A stretch of DNA of 64,000 bases from Faeciplasma sp900553675 (GCA_958428235.1 CAUAFG010000002.1:1-64000); one strand, 5' to 3'. Positions 51,095 through 59,880 are shown, numbered from the stretch's first letter. The notes: generated from the sequence alone by a model not told the origin. Made by a program: numbers and translations.

Positions 51095-52513
51095 ATGCTG
51101 CTGTCATCATCTTTGCAGGGAGGTTCCGCTCCTGCACCGTTTTATGTGGTATTGGCAGCGGCTATTATCGGCGCGCTGGCATTTATAGCGGTAAAAGGAG
51201 TTAAGTACAGAGGTAAATCAAAGAGAACCCACAAGTTCATGTCTGCCGGACAGTTTATCGCGATGGGCTTTGCGGGACTTATAGTTTTAGGCTCGATCCT
51301 TTTGTATCTGCCGATAACTCATAACGAGGGCGTTGAGGTAAGCTATCTCGAGTCACTGTTTACTTCGACAAGCGCCGTTTGCGTTACAGGACTGGTCGCC
51401 TTTGATACCGCAGATACATTTAACGTTTTTGGACAGGCTATAATAGCAATTCTTATACAGATAGGCGGCTTAGGAATAGCTTCGCTGGGAATAGGCATTA
51501 TGGCTCTGTCGGGTAGAAAAGTCAATATGCGAGACAGATATCTTGTAAAGGAAGCTTTAAACTACAGCTCCTTTGATGGCATTACCGGTCTTGTAAGATG
51601 GGTTTTGCTGACAACTGTGTGCATAGAATCCGCCGGTGCAGTTGTAAGCTTTTTTGTGTTTATCAGGGACTACAGCTTCTGGCAGGCGGTGTGGATGAGC
51701 ATTTTTCATTCCATAGCGTCCTTTAACAATGCCGGCTTTGATATCATCGGCGGAGGCAGGGGACTTTCGCCGTACACTCACGACCCACTTATGAATATCG
51801 TAACCGCTCTTCTGATAATTCTGGGCGGTATCGGCTTTTATGCAATCAAAGAGATAATCTCGAAAAAATCATTCAAAAAATTCACACTCAATACAAAGGT
51901 CGCGCTTACAACATCGGCGGTGCTGATTATAGTGGGTACTCTTCTGCTGAAAATTTCCGAGGAAATGTCGTGGCTCGGAGCGTTCTTTACGAGTGTTTCA
52001 ACAAGAACCGCAGGATTTTCAACCTATGCCATGGGTGGATTGTCAAGCGCGGGAATATTCATTGTTATTATTCTGATGTTTATAGGAGCGTCACCCGGAT
52101 CGACCGGCGGCGGTGTCAAGACTACTACGTTTTTCGTGCTTATCAGCTCGGTTATCTCAATCATGACAAATAAGGATATGGGAGCGTTCAAGCGCAAATT
52201 CAAGCAGGAGACGGTCTTCAAGGCGTTTCTGATATTCGTAACGTCTATTATCATCTGCCTTGTTTCAACCTATCTGCTCTGCCTTACAGAGCCTGATATC
52301 GAATTTCTGCCGCTGCTGTTTGAAGCGGTATCAGCATTCGGAACGGTCGGACTTTCCACCGGTATAACCGCCGGAATCTCCGCGGCAGGTAAGATAGTTT
52401 TAATACTAACGATGTTTATAGGAAGAATCGGACCGCTTACGGCAGTAACACTTCTTGCAATAAGCCCACCGCCAACAGTCAGCAGGGCGGAAGAAAATAT
52501 TTCAGTCGGATAA
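51095..52513 (+). CDS. ktrB: Ktr/Trk potassium uptake membrane subunit
   Basis: About 472 residues, with four M1-P-M2 repeats. The first selectivity filter is TSAVCVTGL (about 88-96), and later repeats include FNNAGFD, STRTAGFST and AFGTVGLSTG. The C-terminal GRIGPLT is typical of TrkH/KtrB. The ATG at 51095 directly follows the dtxR stop (GGAG 12 bases upstream); ATG 51077 inside dtxR is an alternative. Works with KtrA encoded 19 bases downstream. Confidence 0.93.
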   Translation: MLLSSSLQGGSAPAPFYVVLAAAIIGALAFIAVKGVKYRGKSKRTHKFMSAGQFIAMGFAGLIVLGSILLYLPITHNEGVEVSYLESLFTSTSAVCVTGLVAFDTADTFNVFGQAIIAILIQIGGLGIASLGIGIMALSGRKVNMRDRYLVKEALNYSSFDGITGLVRWVLLTTVCIESAGAVVSFFVFIRDYSFWQAVWMSIFHSIASFNNAGFDIIGGGRGLSPYTHDPLMNIVTALLIILGGIGFYAIKEIISKKSFKKFTLNTKVALTTSAVLIIVGTLLLKISEEMSWLGAFFTSVSTRTAGFSTYAMGGLSSAGIFIVIILMFIGASPGSTGGGVKTTTFFVLISSVISIMTNKDMGAFKRKFKQETVFKAFLIFVTSIIICLVSTYLLCLTEPDIEFLPLLFEAVSAFGTVGLSTGITAGISAAGKIVLILTMFIGRIGPLTAVTLLAISPPPTVSRAEENISVG

Positions 52514-52532
52514 GGAAGGGGTAGTTTATCAT

Positions 52533-53204
52533 ATGAAAAAAACAAAAAGGAATAACAATACAACATATGGCATAATCGGCTTGGGACGCTTTGGCTTTGC
52601 TCTTGCTCAGAGTCTTTCGGAAAACGGAGTGGAAATTGTTGTTCTGGACAGTGACCCTGACAGAACCAAAGCGGCGCTTGCTTTTACGGACAATGCTTTC
52701 ACGGTTGCAGGACTTAGCAGAGAGATACTTATGGATTGTGGAATCAACAACTGCGACACCGTAATAATCTGCATTGGCGAGGCAATAGATACAAGCATTC
52801 TGACAACCTTAACTGTAATAGAGCTTGGCGTTAAAAAGGTAATAGCAAAGGCTTCAAGCCTCGAACACGGTGCCGTTCTTGAAAAGCTCGGTGCTGAGGT
52901 TGTTTATCCCGAAAGAGACAGAGCACTTATTCTCTCCAAAAAGCTCACATCCTCAAAGATTATGGAATATATAACCGTCAGCGGAGAGGTTGACATAACC
53001 GAGATAGAGTTGCCCCAGATTCCGGAGGATATGACGGTTGTCAAATTCGGATTCCGCAACAAATACGGTCTTAACCTTATTGCCATCAAGCATGACGACG
53101 TTGTAACAACCGATATCGGACCTAACACTCCTGTTGTAACCGGCGATACCGTTGTTGTATGCGGCAAGAGAAATAATATAACCAAATTTGAAGCAGATCT
53201 TTAA
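52533..53204 (+). CDS. ktrA: Ktr/Trk potassium uptake regulatory (RCK) subunit
   Basis: A 223-residue cytoplasmic RCK protein: Rossmann GLGRFGFALAQSL (about 16-28), VVLDSDPDRTKAAL binding the nucleotide ribose (Asp), and a C-terminal RCK_C domain (about 140-223, MEYITVSGEVDITEIELPQI). It gates KtrB in response to ATP/ADP or NAD(H). GGAAGGGG precedes the ATG. The pair sits downstream of dtxR, an unusual partner for iron regulation. Confidence 0.94.
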   Translation: MKKTKRNNNTTYGIIGLGRFGFALAQSLSENGVEIVVLDSDPDRTKAALAFTDNAFTVAGLSREILMDCGINNCDTVIICIGEAIDTSILTTLTVIELGVKKVIAKASSLEHGAVLEKLGAEVVYPERDRALILSKKLTSSKIMEYITVSGEVDITEIELPQIPEDMTVVKFGFRNKYGLNLIAIKHDDVVTTDIGPNTPVVTGDTVVVCGKRNNITKFEADL

Positions 53205-53222
53205 AGAGGTGCTTAGCTCTAT

Positions 53223-54422
53223 ATGAAAAGCCATAAAGGAACGATATACTGCTCGTATACCGGATACATAACTCAGGCAATAGTCAATATCTTTGCACCT
53301 CTGCTTTTTGTCACGTTCAACGAGGAATTCGGTATATCCTTTTCACAGATAACGCTGATAACAACACTGAATTTCACAACCCAGCTTATTGTAGATTTGC
53401 TCAGCTCAAAGTTTGTGGATAAAATCGGCTACAGAGTATCTATAGTTTCAGCACATATTTTCTCAGCTCTCGGTCTTTTAGGCATGGCGTTTCTGCCGGG
53501 CATTCTGCCAAGTGCATATTCAGGACTGCTTATATCGGTCATTCTTTACGCAATAGGCGGCGGACTTATAGAGGTGCTTATCAGCCCGATAGTTGAAGCC
53601 TGTCCGAGCGACGATAAGGCTTCCGCTATGAGCCTTCTTCATTCATTTTACTGCTGGGGTTCTGTCGGAGTAATACTTTTGTCCACCGGCTTCTTTGCCG
53701 CGTTCGGAAGGGAACATTGGCGTATTTTAGCCTGCCTTTGGGCATTAATACCGATTGTAAATGCATTTTGCTTTACACGCGTTCCGATAGCCTCACTGAC
53801 CAAAGAAGGCGAGGGAATGAAGATAGGCGAGCTTTGCAAAACCAAGCTGTTCTGGGTGTTTGTAGTGCTGATGCTCTGCGCCGGAGCAAGCGAGCTTTCA
53901 ATGAGCCAATGGGCTTCGGCTTTCGCCGAAAATGGTTTAAAGGTTTCAAAAACCATCGGCGACCTTGCCGGTCCCTGCTTCTTTTCGGTGCTGATGGGTC
54001 TGGCAAGAGTGTTCTATGCTAAGTTCTCCGAAAAAATCAATCTTGTATCATTCATAATATTCAGCTCAGGGTTGTGCATAGCAGCTTATCTGATTACGGT
54101 TCTTTCTCCTGTACCGGTTCTTTCACTTATAGGCTGCGCTTTGTGCGGGCTTTCGGTGGGAATAATGTGGCCCGGTGTGTTCTGCATAGCTTCGGCTAAG
54201 CTTCCAAAGGGCGGCACTGCAATGTTTGCGCTTTTGGCTCTCGCCGGAGATATGGGCTGCTCAAGTGGTCCGACTATTGTAGGGATGGTTTCTGGAGCTT
54301 GTTCTGATAACCTCAAGGCAGGTCTTGCGTGTGCGATAGTTTTTCCTGTGCTTATGATAATCTGCACCATGATGCTTGTAAGAATGAATCCGGAAAAGCA
54401 AAAAGCTTGCAAAGCTAAATAG
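53223..54422 (+). CDS. MFS transporter
   Basis: A 399-residue, 12-segment major facilitator protein. N-terminal half with SSKFVDKIGYRVSIVSAHIF (the MFS cytoplasmic loop 2-3) and CGLSVGIMWPGVFCIASAKL in the C-terminal half. Substrate not recognisable. GAGGTG lies about 10 bases before the ATG and the gap from ktrA is 18 bases, so it belongs to the dtxR-ktrBA operon. Confidence 0.88.
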   Translation: MKSHKGTIYCSYTGYITQAIVNIFAPLLFVTFNEEFGISFSQITLITTLNFTTQLIVDLLSSKFVDKIGYRVSIVSAHIFSALGLLGMAFLPGILPSAYSGLLISVILYAIGGGLIEVLISPIVEACPSDDKASAMSLLHSFYCWGSVGVILLSTGFFAAFGREHWRILACLWALIPIVNAFCFTRVPIASLTKEGEGMKIGELCKTKLFWVFVVLMLCAGASELSMSQWASAFAENGLKVSKTIGDLAGPCFFSVLMGLARVFYAKFSEKINLVSFIIFSSGLCIAAYLITVLSPVPVLSLIGCALCGLSVGIMWPGVFCIASAKLPKGGTAMFALLALAGDMGCSSGPTIVGMVSGACSDNLKAGLACAIVFPVLMIICTMMLVRMNPEKQKACKAK

Positions 54423-54447
54423 CTTTACACACGTTTTGGAGGAGCCA

Positions 54448-55194
54448 ATGACATACAAATATATGCTGACTGCCGCAATAAAACAGTCTGCAATAGAAAT
54501 GAACTGCCGCGATGAGGACTTCTTCTCGAACGAGAACAAAATTACAGCTTCAAAAGCCGACTTGCGTGCAAGAAAATACTATAGCCAGCCGTTTTCCTGC
54601 AATTTTGTCTCATATGGCAATAACGTTGTGGCTTCGGCAAATGATGAGCTTATTGCCTCGATTCGCGACTATATCGGATGCCGCGAATGGTATCACTGCT
54701 TTGAAACTCCTGCCGTCTGCGAGCTTAACGATATAATCCGTCCGCTGGGTTACAGCGTTAAATATATGGGCGAGTACTTTCTGCCTGACCCGCAAAACAT
54801 CCCTGATATAGAGTGTCAATACGAAACAAGACGCCTTGTTCATGATGATTTCAAAGAGCTTTACCTTCCGCAGTGGAGCAACGCCCTGTGCGAAAAGCGT
54901 CCTCAACTGGATGTTATGGGCGTCGGAGCATACGACAACGGAGTGCTTATAGGCATGGCAGCCTGCTCTGCAGATTGTGAAAATATGTATCAGATAGGCG
55001 TAGATGTCCTGCCCCAATATCGCCGCATGGGAGTTGCAAGCGCGCTGACATCCCGACTTACTAAGGACATTCTTGTCGCAGGAAAGATTCCGTTTTACTG
55101 CGCAGCATGGTCGAATATTCGCTCTGTCAAAAACGCTTTAAGCTGTGGGTTCAAGCCGTCTTGGATAGAGCTTTCCGTGGCGAAAACCAATTAA
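54448..55194 (+). CDS. GNAT-family N-acetyltransferase
   Basis: About 248 residues: an N-terminal domain of about 130 residues (FVSYGNNVVASANDELIASI, ending with GYSVKYMGEYFLPDP) joined to a C-terminal GNAT domain. The acetyl-CoA loop is QIGVDVLPQYRRMGVASALT (about 191-210), followed by YCAAWSNIRSVKNALSCGFK. ATG 54448 has GGAGG 5 bases upstream; the TTG just before is the ribosome-site region. Target unknown. Confidence 0.85.
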   Translation: MTYKYMLTAAIKQSAIEMNCRDEDFFSNENKITASKADLRARKYYSQPFSCNFVSYGNNVVASANDELIASIRDYIGCREWYHCFETPAVCELNDIIRPLGYSVKYMGEYFLPDPQNIPDIECQYETRRLVHDDFKELYLPQWSNALCEKRPQLDVMGVGAYDNGVLIGMAACSADCENMYQIGVDVLPQYRRMGVASALTSRLTKDILVAGKIPFYCAAWSNIRSVKNALSCGFKPSWIELSVAKTN

Positions 55195-55245
55195 TACGAT
55201 CTGAAAGCAAGTAATATTGTCCGAGTGCCGAAAATATAATTTGGT

Positions 55246-55812
55246 ATGTTGACTATTGAATTTTTCGGTACAAACCTGAGCGTAACGTTCGGATTTTTGT
55301 TTCTTATCGCAGCTAACACTGCCGGCGGCGATATGCTGACGCTGTATTGTCTTGCTTTCTGCATTATTCACGAGCTTGCGCACCTTGTCTGCATGAGACT
55401 TTTGTCTGTGGATGTTTCAGAAATAAAGCTATATGGCGGCGGAATCAAAATCTGCGGCAGAGGACTTTCAGTGCTTGACAAGTGCAGGCAACTAATTATT
55501 TACTGTTCGGGATGTGCGGCAAATCTTATATTGGCAGCTGTATTTTACCTCGCGGGAAGTACACTTTTCTGCACCGTAAATCTATGCCTGCTTATTCTGA
55601 ATCTTATGCCGGTTTCGTATTTCGACGGAGGACAGGTGCTATCGCTTGTTTTTCCTGACAAACGCAGACTGCGAGCGGCTCTTTCGGCGGCATCTGTCTG
55701 CATAATCGTCGGACTTGCTCTATTCGGAATATTTGTTTCAAAGGATACGGTATCGCTATCAGCTTTGATTACACTTGCGTTCATCATTCTTTCAGATTTA
55801 CTGGATGTCTGA
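55246..55812 (+). CDS. M50 site-2 protease, minimal SpoIVFB-like
   Basis: A 188-residue membrane protease with the metal site HELAH (His42, Glu43, His46) and NLMPVSYFDGGQ (Asp127), and about four to five membrane segments. SpoIVFB-type enzymes process pro-sigma-K in sporulation. Here no CBS or PDZ domain is present and no SpoIVFA partner is nearby. Start uncertain: a TATAAT lies only 5 bases before the ATG with no good ribosome site. Followed by the radical SAM pair. Confidence 0.8.
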   Translation: MLTIEFFGTNLSVTFGFLFLIAANTAGGDMLTLYCLAFCIIHELAHLVCMRLLSVDVSEIKLYGGGIKICGRGLSVLDKCRQLIIYCSGCAANLILAAVFYLAGSTLFCTVNLCLLILNLMPVSYFDGGQVLSLVFPDKRRLRAALSAASVCIIVGLALFGIFVSKDTVSLSALITLAFIILSDLLDV

Positions 55813-55852
55813 TAGGAATTACAATATAAAGGATAAAAATCGAGGTATTAAA

Positions 55853-57706
55853 ATGGATTTAAAGGACAAAATCGAAAAGCTTGCGCTTCGATCAATGAAA
55901 CCGTCGAGATATATCGGCGGCGAGGTTGGAAGCGTTGTTAAGGATAAATCAAAGGTAGATGTCCGCTTTGCTTTCTGCTTTCCGGATACCTACGAGGTCG
56001 GAATGAGCCACTTGGGAATGAAAATTCTTTACGGTCTGAAGAACGCAAGAGAGAATTTCTGGTGCGAGCGCGTGTTTGCTCCGGACAAGGATTTTGAAAA
56101 GCTTATGCGCGAAAATGATATCCCGCTGTACGCTCTTGAAAGTCTTGACCCTGTAAAGGAGTTTGACTTTATAGGCTTTACTATGCAATACGAGCTGAGC
56201 TATACCAATGTTCTTAATATGCTCGATCTTGCAGGTCTCGAGGTAAAGGCGGCGGACAGAAAAGAATCCGATCCGATAGTTGTAGCGGGAGGACCGTGTG
56301 TATGCAATCCCGAACCACTTGCACTGTTTTTTGACTTGTTCATACTCGGCGAGGGCGAGGAAGTCAACCTTGAGCTTATGGATTTGTACAACGATATGAA
56401 GCATCAAGGCAAATCCAAGTCAGAATTTTTGCGTGCTGCCTGCCATATCGAGGGCATATATGTCCCTGAGTTTTATAATGTCGAATACAATTCCAACGGT
56501 ACAATAAAAAGCATAACATCTGACGGCGACGCTCCCATGCCCATCAGGAAAAGAATTATCAAGGACTTTGACAAGGTATACTATCCCGATTATTTTGTTG
56601 TTCCGTTTACAGATATCGTTCACGACAGGGCGGTTGTGGAGGTGCTCAGAGGATGTATCCGTGGATGCAGATTCTGTCAAGCCGGATACATTTACAGACC
56701 ATTCAGGGAAAAGAGCGTTGATACCATCGCCAAGGAGACAAAAGCTCTCTGTGAGCAGACCGGATATGAGGAAGTTTCGCTGTCCTCACTTTCAACGAGC
56801 GACCATCCTGAGATAGAAGAGCTGCTGTCAAAGCTTGTAGACTATACCGAGTCTGAAAAGGTCAGCCTTTCTCTACCGTCTTTAAGAGTGGATAATTTCA
56901 GCGAGGAGATACTTGAAAAAATAAACCGAGTCAGAAAAACAGGGCTCACCTTTGCAGCGGAGGCGGGAACTCAACGCCTGCGCGATGTCATCAACAAAAA
57001 TATAACCGAGGATGAGATACTTTCCACCTGCAAAATAGCGTTCATCAGCGGATATCAGACGGTCAAGCTTTATTTCATGATGGGTCTGCCTACCGAGACC
57101 GACGAGGACATTCAGGGTATAGTAACCCTTGTAAGAAAGATATCAGACCTGTTTTATGAGATCAATAGGGGAGTAAAGGGTAAATTTTTAAGCATTTCCG
57201 TCTCCTGCGCGACCTTTGTTCCCAAGCCGTTCACGCCGTTTGAGTTCGAGCCTCAGATAACCCGTGAGGAGGTAAAGCGCAGACAGGATATTCTCACTTC
57301 AAGCTTTAAATCAAAGCACATCCGCCTTTCATACCACGATTACAATGTAAGCATCCTTGAAGCAGCTCTGGCTCGCGGAGACAGGCGCGTGGGAGAAGTC
57401 ATATATCAGGCATGGAAAAAGGGCTGCACCTTTGACAGCTGGGAGGAGCATTTTAAGTTTGACAGCTGGCTCGAAGCTTTTGCACAGTGTGGTCTTGACC
57501 CTGAATTTTATGCCTGCCGCACACGAAGCTTTGAAGAGGTAAATCCATGGTCGCATCTCGATTACTACATATCCAAACGCTTTTTGATTTCAGAAAATAA
57601 AAAGGCACACATGGCTGTTACAACTCCTAATTGCCGCGAGAAATGCTCCGGCTGCGGGGTCAAAAAGGAATGCGGAGGAACATACTGTGGTAAAGGATTA
57701 TTATGA
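55853..57706 (+). CDS. Radical SAM protein, TIGR03960 family
   Basis: 617 residues. An N-terminal cobalamin-binding-like region (CFPDTYEVGMSHLGMKIL, GFTMQYELSYTNVLNMLDL, VVAGGPCVCNPEPLA) precedes the radical SAM core with CIRGCRFCQAG (about 268-278, Cys-x3-Cys-x2-Cys). The C-terminal part ends in a Cys-rich motif (CSGCGVKKECGG). ATG 55853 has GAGGT 6 bases upstream. It overlaps the next gene by 20 bases. In many Firmicutes this pair precedes rng and rplU; here rplS follows instead. Substrate unknown. Confidence 0.9.
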   Translation: MDLKDKIEKLALRSMKPSRYIGGEVGSVVKDKSKVDVRFAFCFPDTYEVGMSHLGMKILYGLKNARENFWCERVFAPDKDFEKLMRENDIPLYALESLDPVKEFDFIGFTMQYELSYTNVLNMLDLAGLEVKAADRKESDPIVVAGGPCVCNPEPLALFFDLFILGEGEEVNLELMDLYNDMKHQGKSKSEFLRAACHIEGIYVPEFYNVEYNSNGTIKSITSDGDAPMPIRKRIIKDFDKVYYPDYFVVPFTDIVHDRAVVEVLRGCIRGCRFCQAGYIYRPFREKSVDTIAKETKALCEQTGYEEVSLSSLSTSDHPEIEELLSKLVDYTESEKVSLSLPSLRVDNFSEEILEKINRVRKTGLTFAAEAGTQRLRDVINKNITEDEILSTCKIAFISGYQTVKLYFMMGLPTETDEDIQGIVTLVRKISDLFYEINRGVKGKFLSISVSCATFVPKPFTPFEFEPQITREEVKRRQDILTSSFKSKHIRLSYHDYNVSILEAALARGDRRVGEVIYQAWKKGCTFDSWEEHFKFDSWLEAFAQCGLDPEFYACRTRSFEEVNPWSHLDYYISKRFLISENKKAHMAVTTPNCREKCSGCGVKKECGGTYCGKGLL

Positions 57707-58376
57707 CGTTCGGGCGGTCTTCAAAAAGACCGGCAGGGCGATATATATTTCGCATTTAGATTTGATGAGGGTTATGCAGCGCACCTTCAAGCGCGCTAAG
57801 CTGCCGGTATGGTTTACGAAGGGCTACAACCCGCATATATATCTTATGTTTGCTCTGCCGCTGTCTTTGGGAGTGTCAAGCGAATGTGAGCTTATGGATT
57901 TCGGAATAGACTTTTCTGCCGGAGAGCCTGACTATGAGGATATCAAAAAACGGCTGAATCAGGTGCTGCCCGCCGGACTTGAAATTGTAAAGCTTTATGA
58001 ACCAAAAAATAAGCATACTGAAATTGGTTCCTGTGAATACGAGGTCAGCATATATTCCGAAAAAAGCCCGGAGGAGATACTGAAGCTTTACGATAGCTTT
58101 ATTGCGCAGGACGGCATATATATCGAAAAACGTTGCAAGGTAAATATGCGGAAAACCATCGTTACCATAGATATAAAACCGGATATACTGCTTTTGGACA
58201 AGCACGCAGAAGCAGATTGCGCCTGTCTGAGCTTCCGACTTCCGGCTGGGATAAGTCATTCACTAAATATAGTCTCGCTTACAAACGCTTTTGAAAGCTT
58301 CTGCGGTTTTGAATTTGACAAAACATATATAAAACGCACAAGAATACTCTCAATAAGCGGCGAGAATTTTACATAG
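57687..58376 (+). CDS. DUF2344 / TIGR03936 radical-SAM-linked protein
   Basis: A 229-residue protein: KTGRAIYISHLDLMRVMQRT, KLPVWFTKGYNPHI and FALPLSLGVSSECELMDFGI are the hallmark N-terminal half. It is encoded with TIGR03960 proteins throughout Firmicutes and is likely its partner. The start is GTG with GGAGG 8 bases upstream, inside the 3' end of the partner, implying coupled translation. Confidence 0.9.
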   Translation: MVKDYYDVRAVFKKTGRAIYISHLDLMRVMQRTFKRAKLPVWFTKGYNPHIYLMFALPLSLGVSSECELMDFGIDFSAGEPDYEDIKKRLNQVLPAGLEIVKLYEPKNKHTEIGSCEYEVSIYSEKSPEEILKLYDSFIAQDGIYIEKRCKVNMRKTIVTIDIKPDILLLDKHAEADCACLSFRLPAGISHSLNIVSLTNAFESFCGFEFDKTYIKRTRILSISGENFT

Positions 58377-58383
58377 TGTACTA

Positions 58384-58412
58384 TTGAAACCCACCTGAAT
58401 TTGTGATATAAT
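58384..58412 (+). promoter_or_regulatory. SigA-type promoter for rplS
   Basis: TTGAAA (58384-58389), 17 bases, TATAAT (58407-58412). It is followed by a leader of about 200 bases. Confidence 0.8.
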
Positions 58413-58418
58413 ATTAAA

Positions 58419-58607
58419 GCATTTGAGTTCCGTTATGTTCTCCGAGCATAATGGGGGTTAGTGCCTGTTCGTAAGAATTAGCATTAAAGCGGATAGTCCT
58501 CTGGCTTCGTTAAGCGGAAAGTTTTAATTTCATCTGTAATTCAAGCGATATTATGACGAAATAAATGCAGCAATCCGATAGAAGCGTATGAATGTCTGAA
58601 AGAAATA
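58419..58607 (+). promoter_or_regulatory. Long structured leader of rplS mRNA (candidate L19 leader)
   Basis: About 190 untranslated bases between promoter and ribosome site. Hairpin CCGTTATG (58430-58437) with CATAATGG (58447-58454) is clear; more pairing is likely around 58490-58530. Its position fits a ribosomal-protein autoregulatory leader, but no covariation data are available here. Confidence 0.45.
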
Positions 58608-58621
58608 GGAGGAGTTTTAAA

Positions 58622-58966
58622 GTGGACGCTTTAAAAATCATTGCAAACTCAAGTTTGAAAAAGGAAGTTCCCGAATTTTCTGTCGGTGATACCGTAAAGG
58701 TACACGTAAGAATTCAGGAAGGCGACAAGTCAAGAATCCAGGTCTTCGAGGGCACCGTTATTGCCAAGAAGCACGGCGGCGTAAGCGAAACCTTCACCGT
58801 CCGCAGAATCGCACACGGCTGTGCAGTCGAAAGAGTATTCCCTCTCCATTCTCCCGTTGTTGAGAAGGTTGAGGTTGTAAGACTTGCCAAGGTCAGACGC
58901 GCTAAGCTCTACTACCTCAGATCAAGAGTTGGTAAGGCAGCTAAGACTAAGGATGCCATCAAGTAA
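58622..58966 (+). CDS. rplS: 50S ribosomal protein L19
   Basis: 114 residues from a GTG start. Begins MDALKIIANSSLKKEVPEFS, the normal L19 N-terminus, and continues GDTVKVHVRIQEGDKSRIQV, FEGTVIAKKHGG, VRRIAHGCAVERVFPLHSP and KVRRAKLYYLR. GGAGGAG lies 7 bases before the GTG; an upstream ATG (58592) precedes this ribosome site and is not used. Ends with a terminator at 58979-59014. Confidence 0.97.
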   Translation: MDALKIIANSSLKKEVPEFSVGDTVKVHVRIQEGDKSRIQVFEGTVIAKKHGGVSETFTVRRIAHGCAVERVFPLHSPVVEKVEVVRLAKVRRAKLYYLRSRVGKAAKTKDAIK

Positions 58967-58978
58967 ATTGGGTTTAAT

Positions 58979-59014
58979 TGAAAAGAGAAGCTGTTTTCAC
59001 GGCTTCTCTTTTTT
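58979..59014 (+). terminator. Terminator of rplS
   Basis: GAAAAGAGAAGC paired with GCTTCTCTTTTTT. The same hairpin recurs at 59835-59867. Confidence 0.9.
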
Positions 59015-59027
59015 CTAATATATCCTA

Positions 59028-59056
59028 TTGCATTGCAAGAAGAAATTTGGTACAAT
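59028..59056 (+). promoter_or_regulatory. SigA-type promoter of lepB copy 1
   Basis: TTGCAT (59028-59033), 17 bases, TACAAT (59051-59056). Confidence 0.75.
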
Positions 59057-59083
59057 ATACTAAATTGTATGTTTTAAATTATA

Positions 59084-59200
59084 CTTATTTTCCGTTAAAA
59101 AGTGTCTGTAAAATCGCTGTAAAACCCATCATACAGCGGTTTTGTGGCGATTTTATCTGGGTTGCTTAAGCAACCCCTATACACTTTTACGGAAAATTAG
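59084..59200. mobile_element. MITE-like element (117 bp, TA-flanked, IS630/mariner style)
   Basis: Left end CTTATTTTCCGTTAAAAAGT and right end (reverse complement) CTAATTTTCCGTAAAAGTGT form imperfect terminal inverted repeats, flanked by TA on each side (59082-59083 and 59201-59202). Inside are nested inverted repeats (AAAATCGC...GCGATTTT; GGGTTGCTTAAGCAACCC). No coding capacity. The matching leader of lepB copy 2 lacks it. Confidence 0.75.
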
Positions 59201-59228
59201 TATTAGCTATAAGGAGCATGATATAAGC

Positions 59229-59822
59229 ATGGGCAAAGAAAAAGTTGTTACCGTTGATATTAAAAATGTCAAAAAGAATAAAAAGCAAAAAGAGAAAAAG
59301 CCTTTTATAGATGAGCTTCTTGATTGGCTAAAAACTTTTGCCTTGGTTTTTATTGTTGTAGTTCTGATATTTACGTTTATCGCAAAGACTGTAATAGTAA
59401 ACGGCAGCTCTATGAACGATACCCTTGTCGACAGAGATTTCCTTCTGCTGTGGAGCCTTTTCTATACTCCCAAGCAGGGCGATATCATCGCAGCAAACTG
59501 CGAAGGTCTTGATGAGGTAATAGTAAAAAGAGTAATAGCGGTAGGCGGTCAGGAGGTAAATATCGATTTTATCACAGGCACTGTTTATGTTGACGGCAAG
59601 GAGCTTGACGAACCGTATATAAAGAACCTTACGCTCAACGACGAGTTTGCATTCAATTATCCCATAGTTGTTGACGAGGGCTGCTATTTCTGTATGGGAG
59701 ATAACCGTCAGGGTTCCAAGGACTCACGCCATCCCGATGTAGGATTTGTTTCAAGGGACGATATACTGGGCAAAGCCATCATAAGGATATATCCTTTTAA
59801 TAAAATTAGATTTTTTAAGTAA
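59229..59822 (+). CDS. lepB: Type I signal peptidase, copy 1
   Basis: A 197-residue membrane-anchored serine protease that removes signal peptides from exported proteins. A Lys-rich cytoplasmic start (KKNKKQKEKK), one membrane segment (about 34-54), catalytic Ser61 in NGSSMNDTL, Lys100 in VIVKRVIAVGG, then YVDGKELDEPYI and MGDNRQGSKDSR. AAGGAG lies 12 bases before the ATG, with a minimal ATG-ATA-TAA in between. The MITE-like element lies in its leader, between promoter and ribosome site. Confidence 0.95.
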   Translation: MGKEKVVTVDIKNVKKNKKQKEKKPFIDELLDWLKTFALVFIVVVLIFTFIAKTVIVNGSSMNDTLVDRDFLLLWSLFYTPKQGDIIAANCEGLDEVIVKRVIAVGGQEVNIDFITGTVYVDGKELDEPYIKNLTLNDEFAFNYPIVVDEGCYFCMGDNRQGSKDSRHPDVGFVSRDDILGKAIIRIYPFNKIRFFK

Positions 59823-59834
59823 TAAAAAAGTATG

Positions 59835-59867
59835 AAGAGAAGCTGTTTTCGCGGCTTCTCTTTTTTC
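59835..59867 (+). terminator. Terminator of lepB copy 1
   Basis: AAGAGAAGC (59835-59843) with GCTTCTCTT (59854-59862), then a T-run; a copy of the rplS terminator. Confidence 0.9.
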
Positions 59868-59880
59868 TTTTCAAAACCTA

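Noticed and set aside
58978..59169. 63-codon ORF after rplS
   Set aside because: It runs through the rplS terminator, the lepB promoter and into the MITE-like insert.
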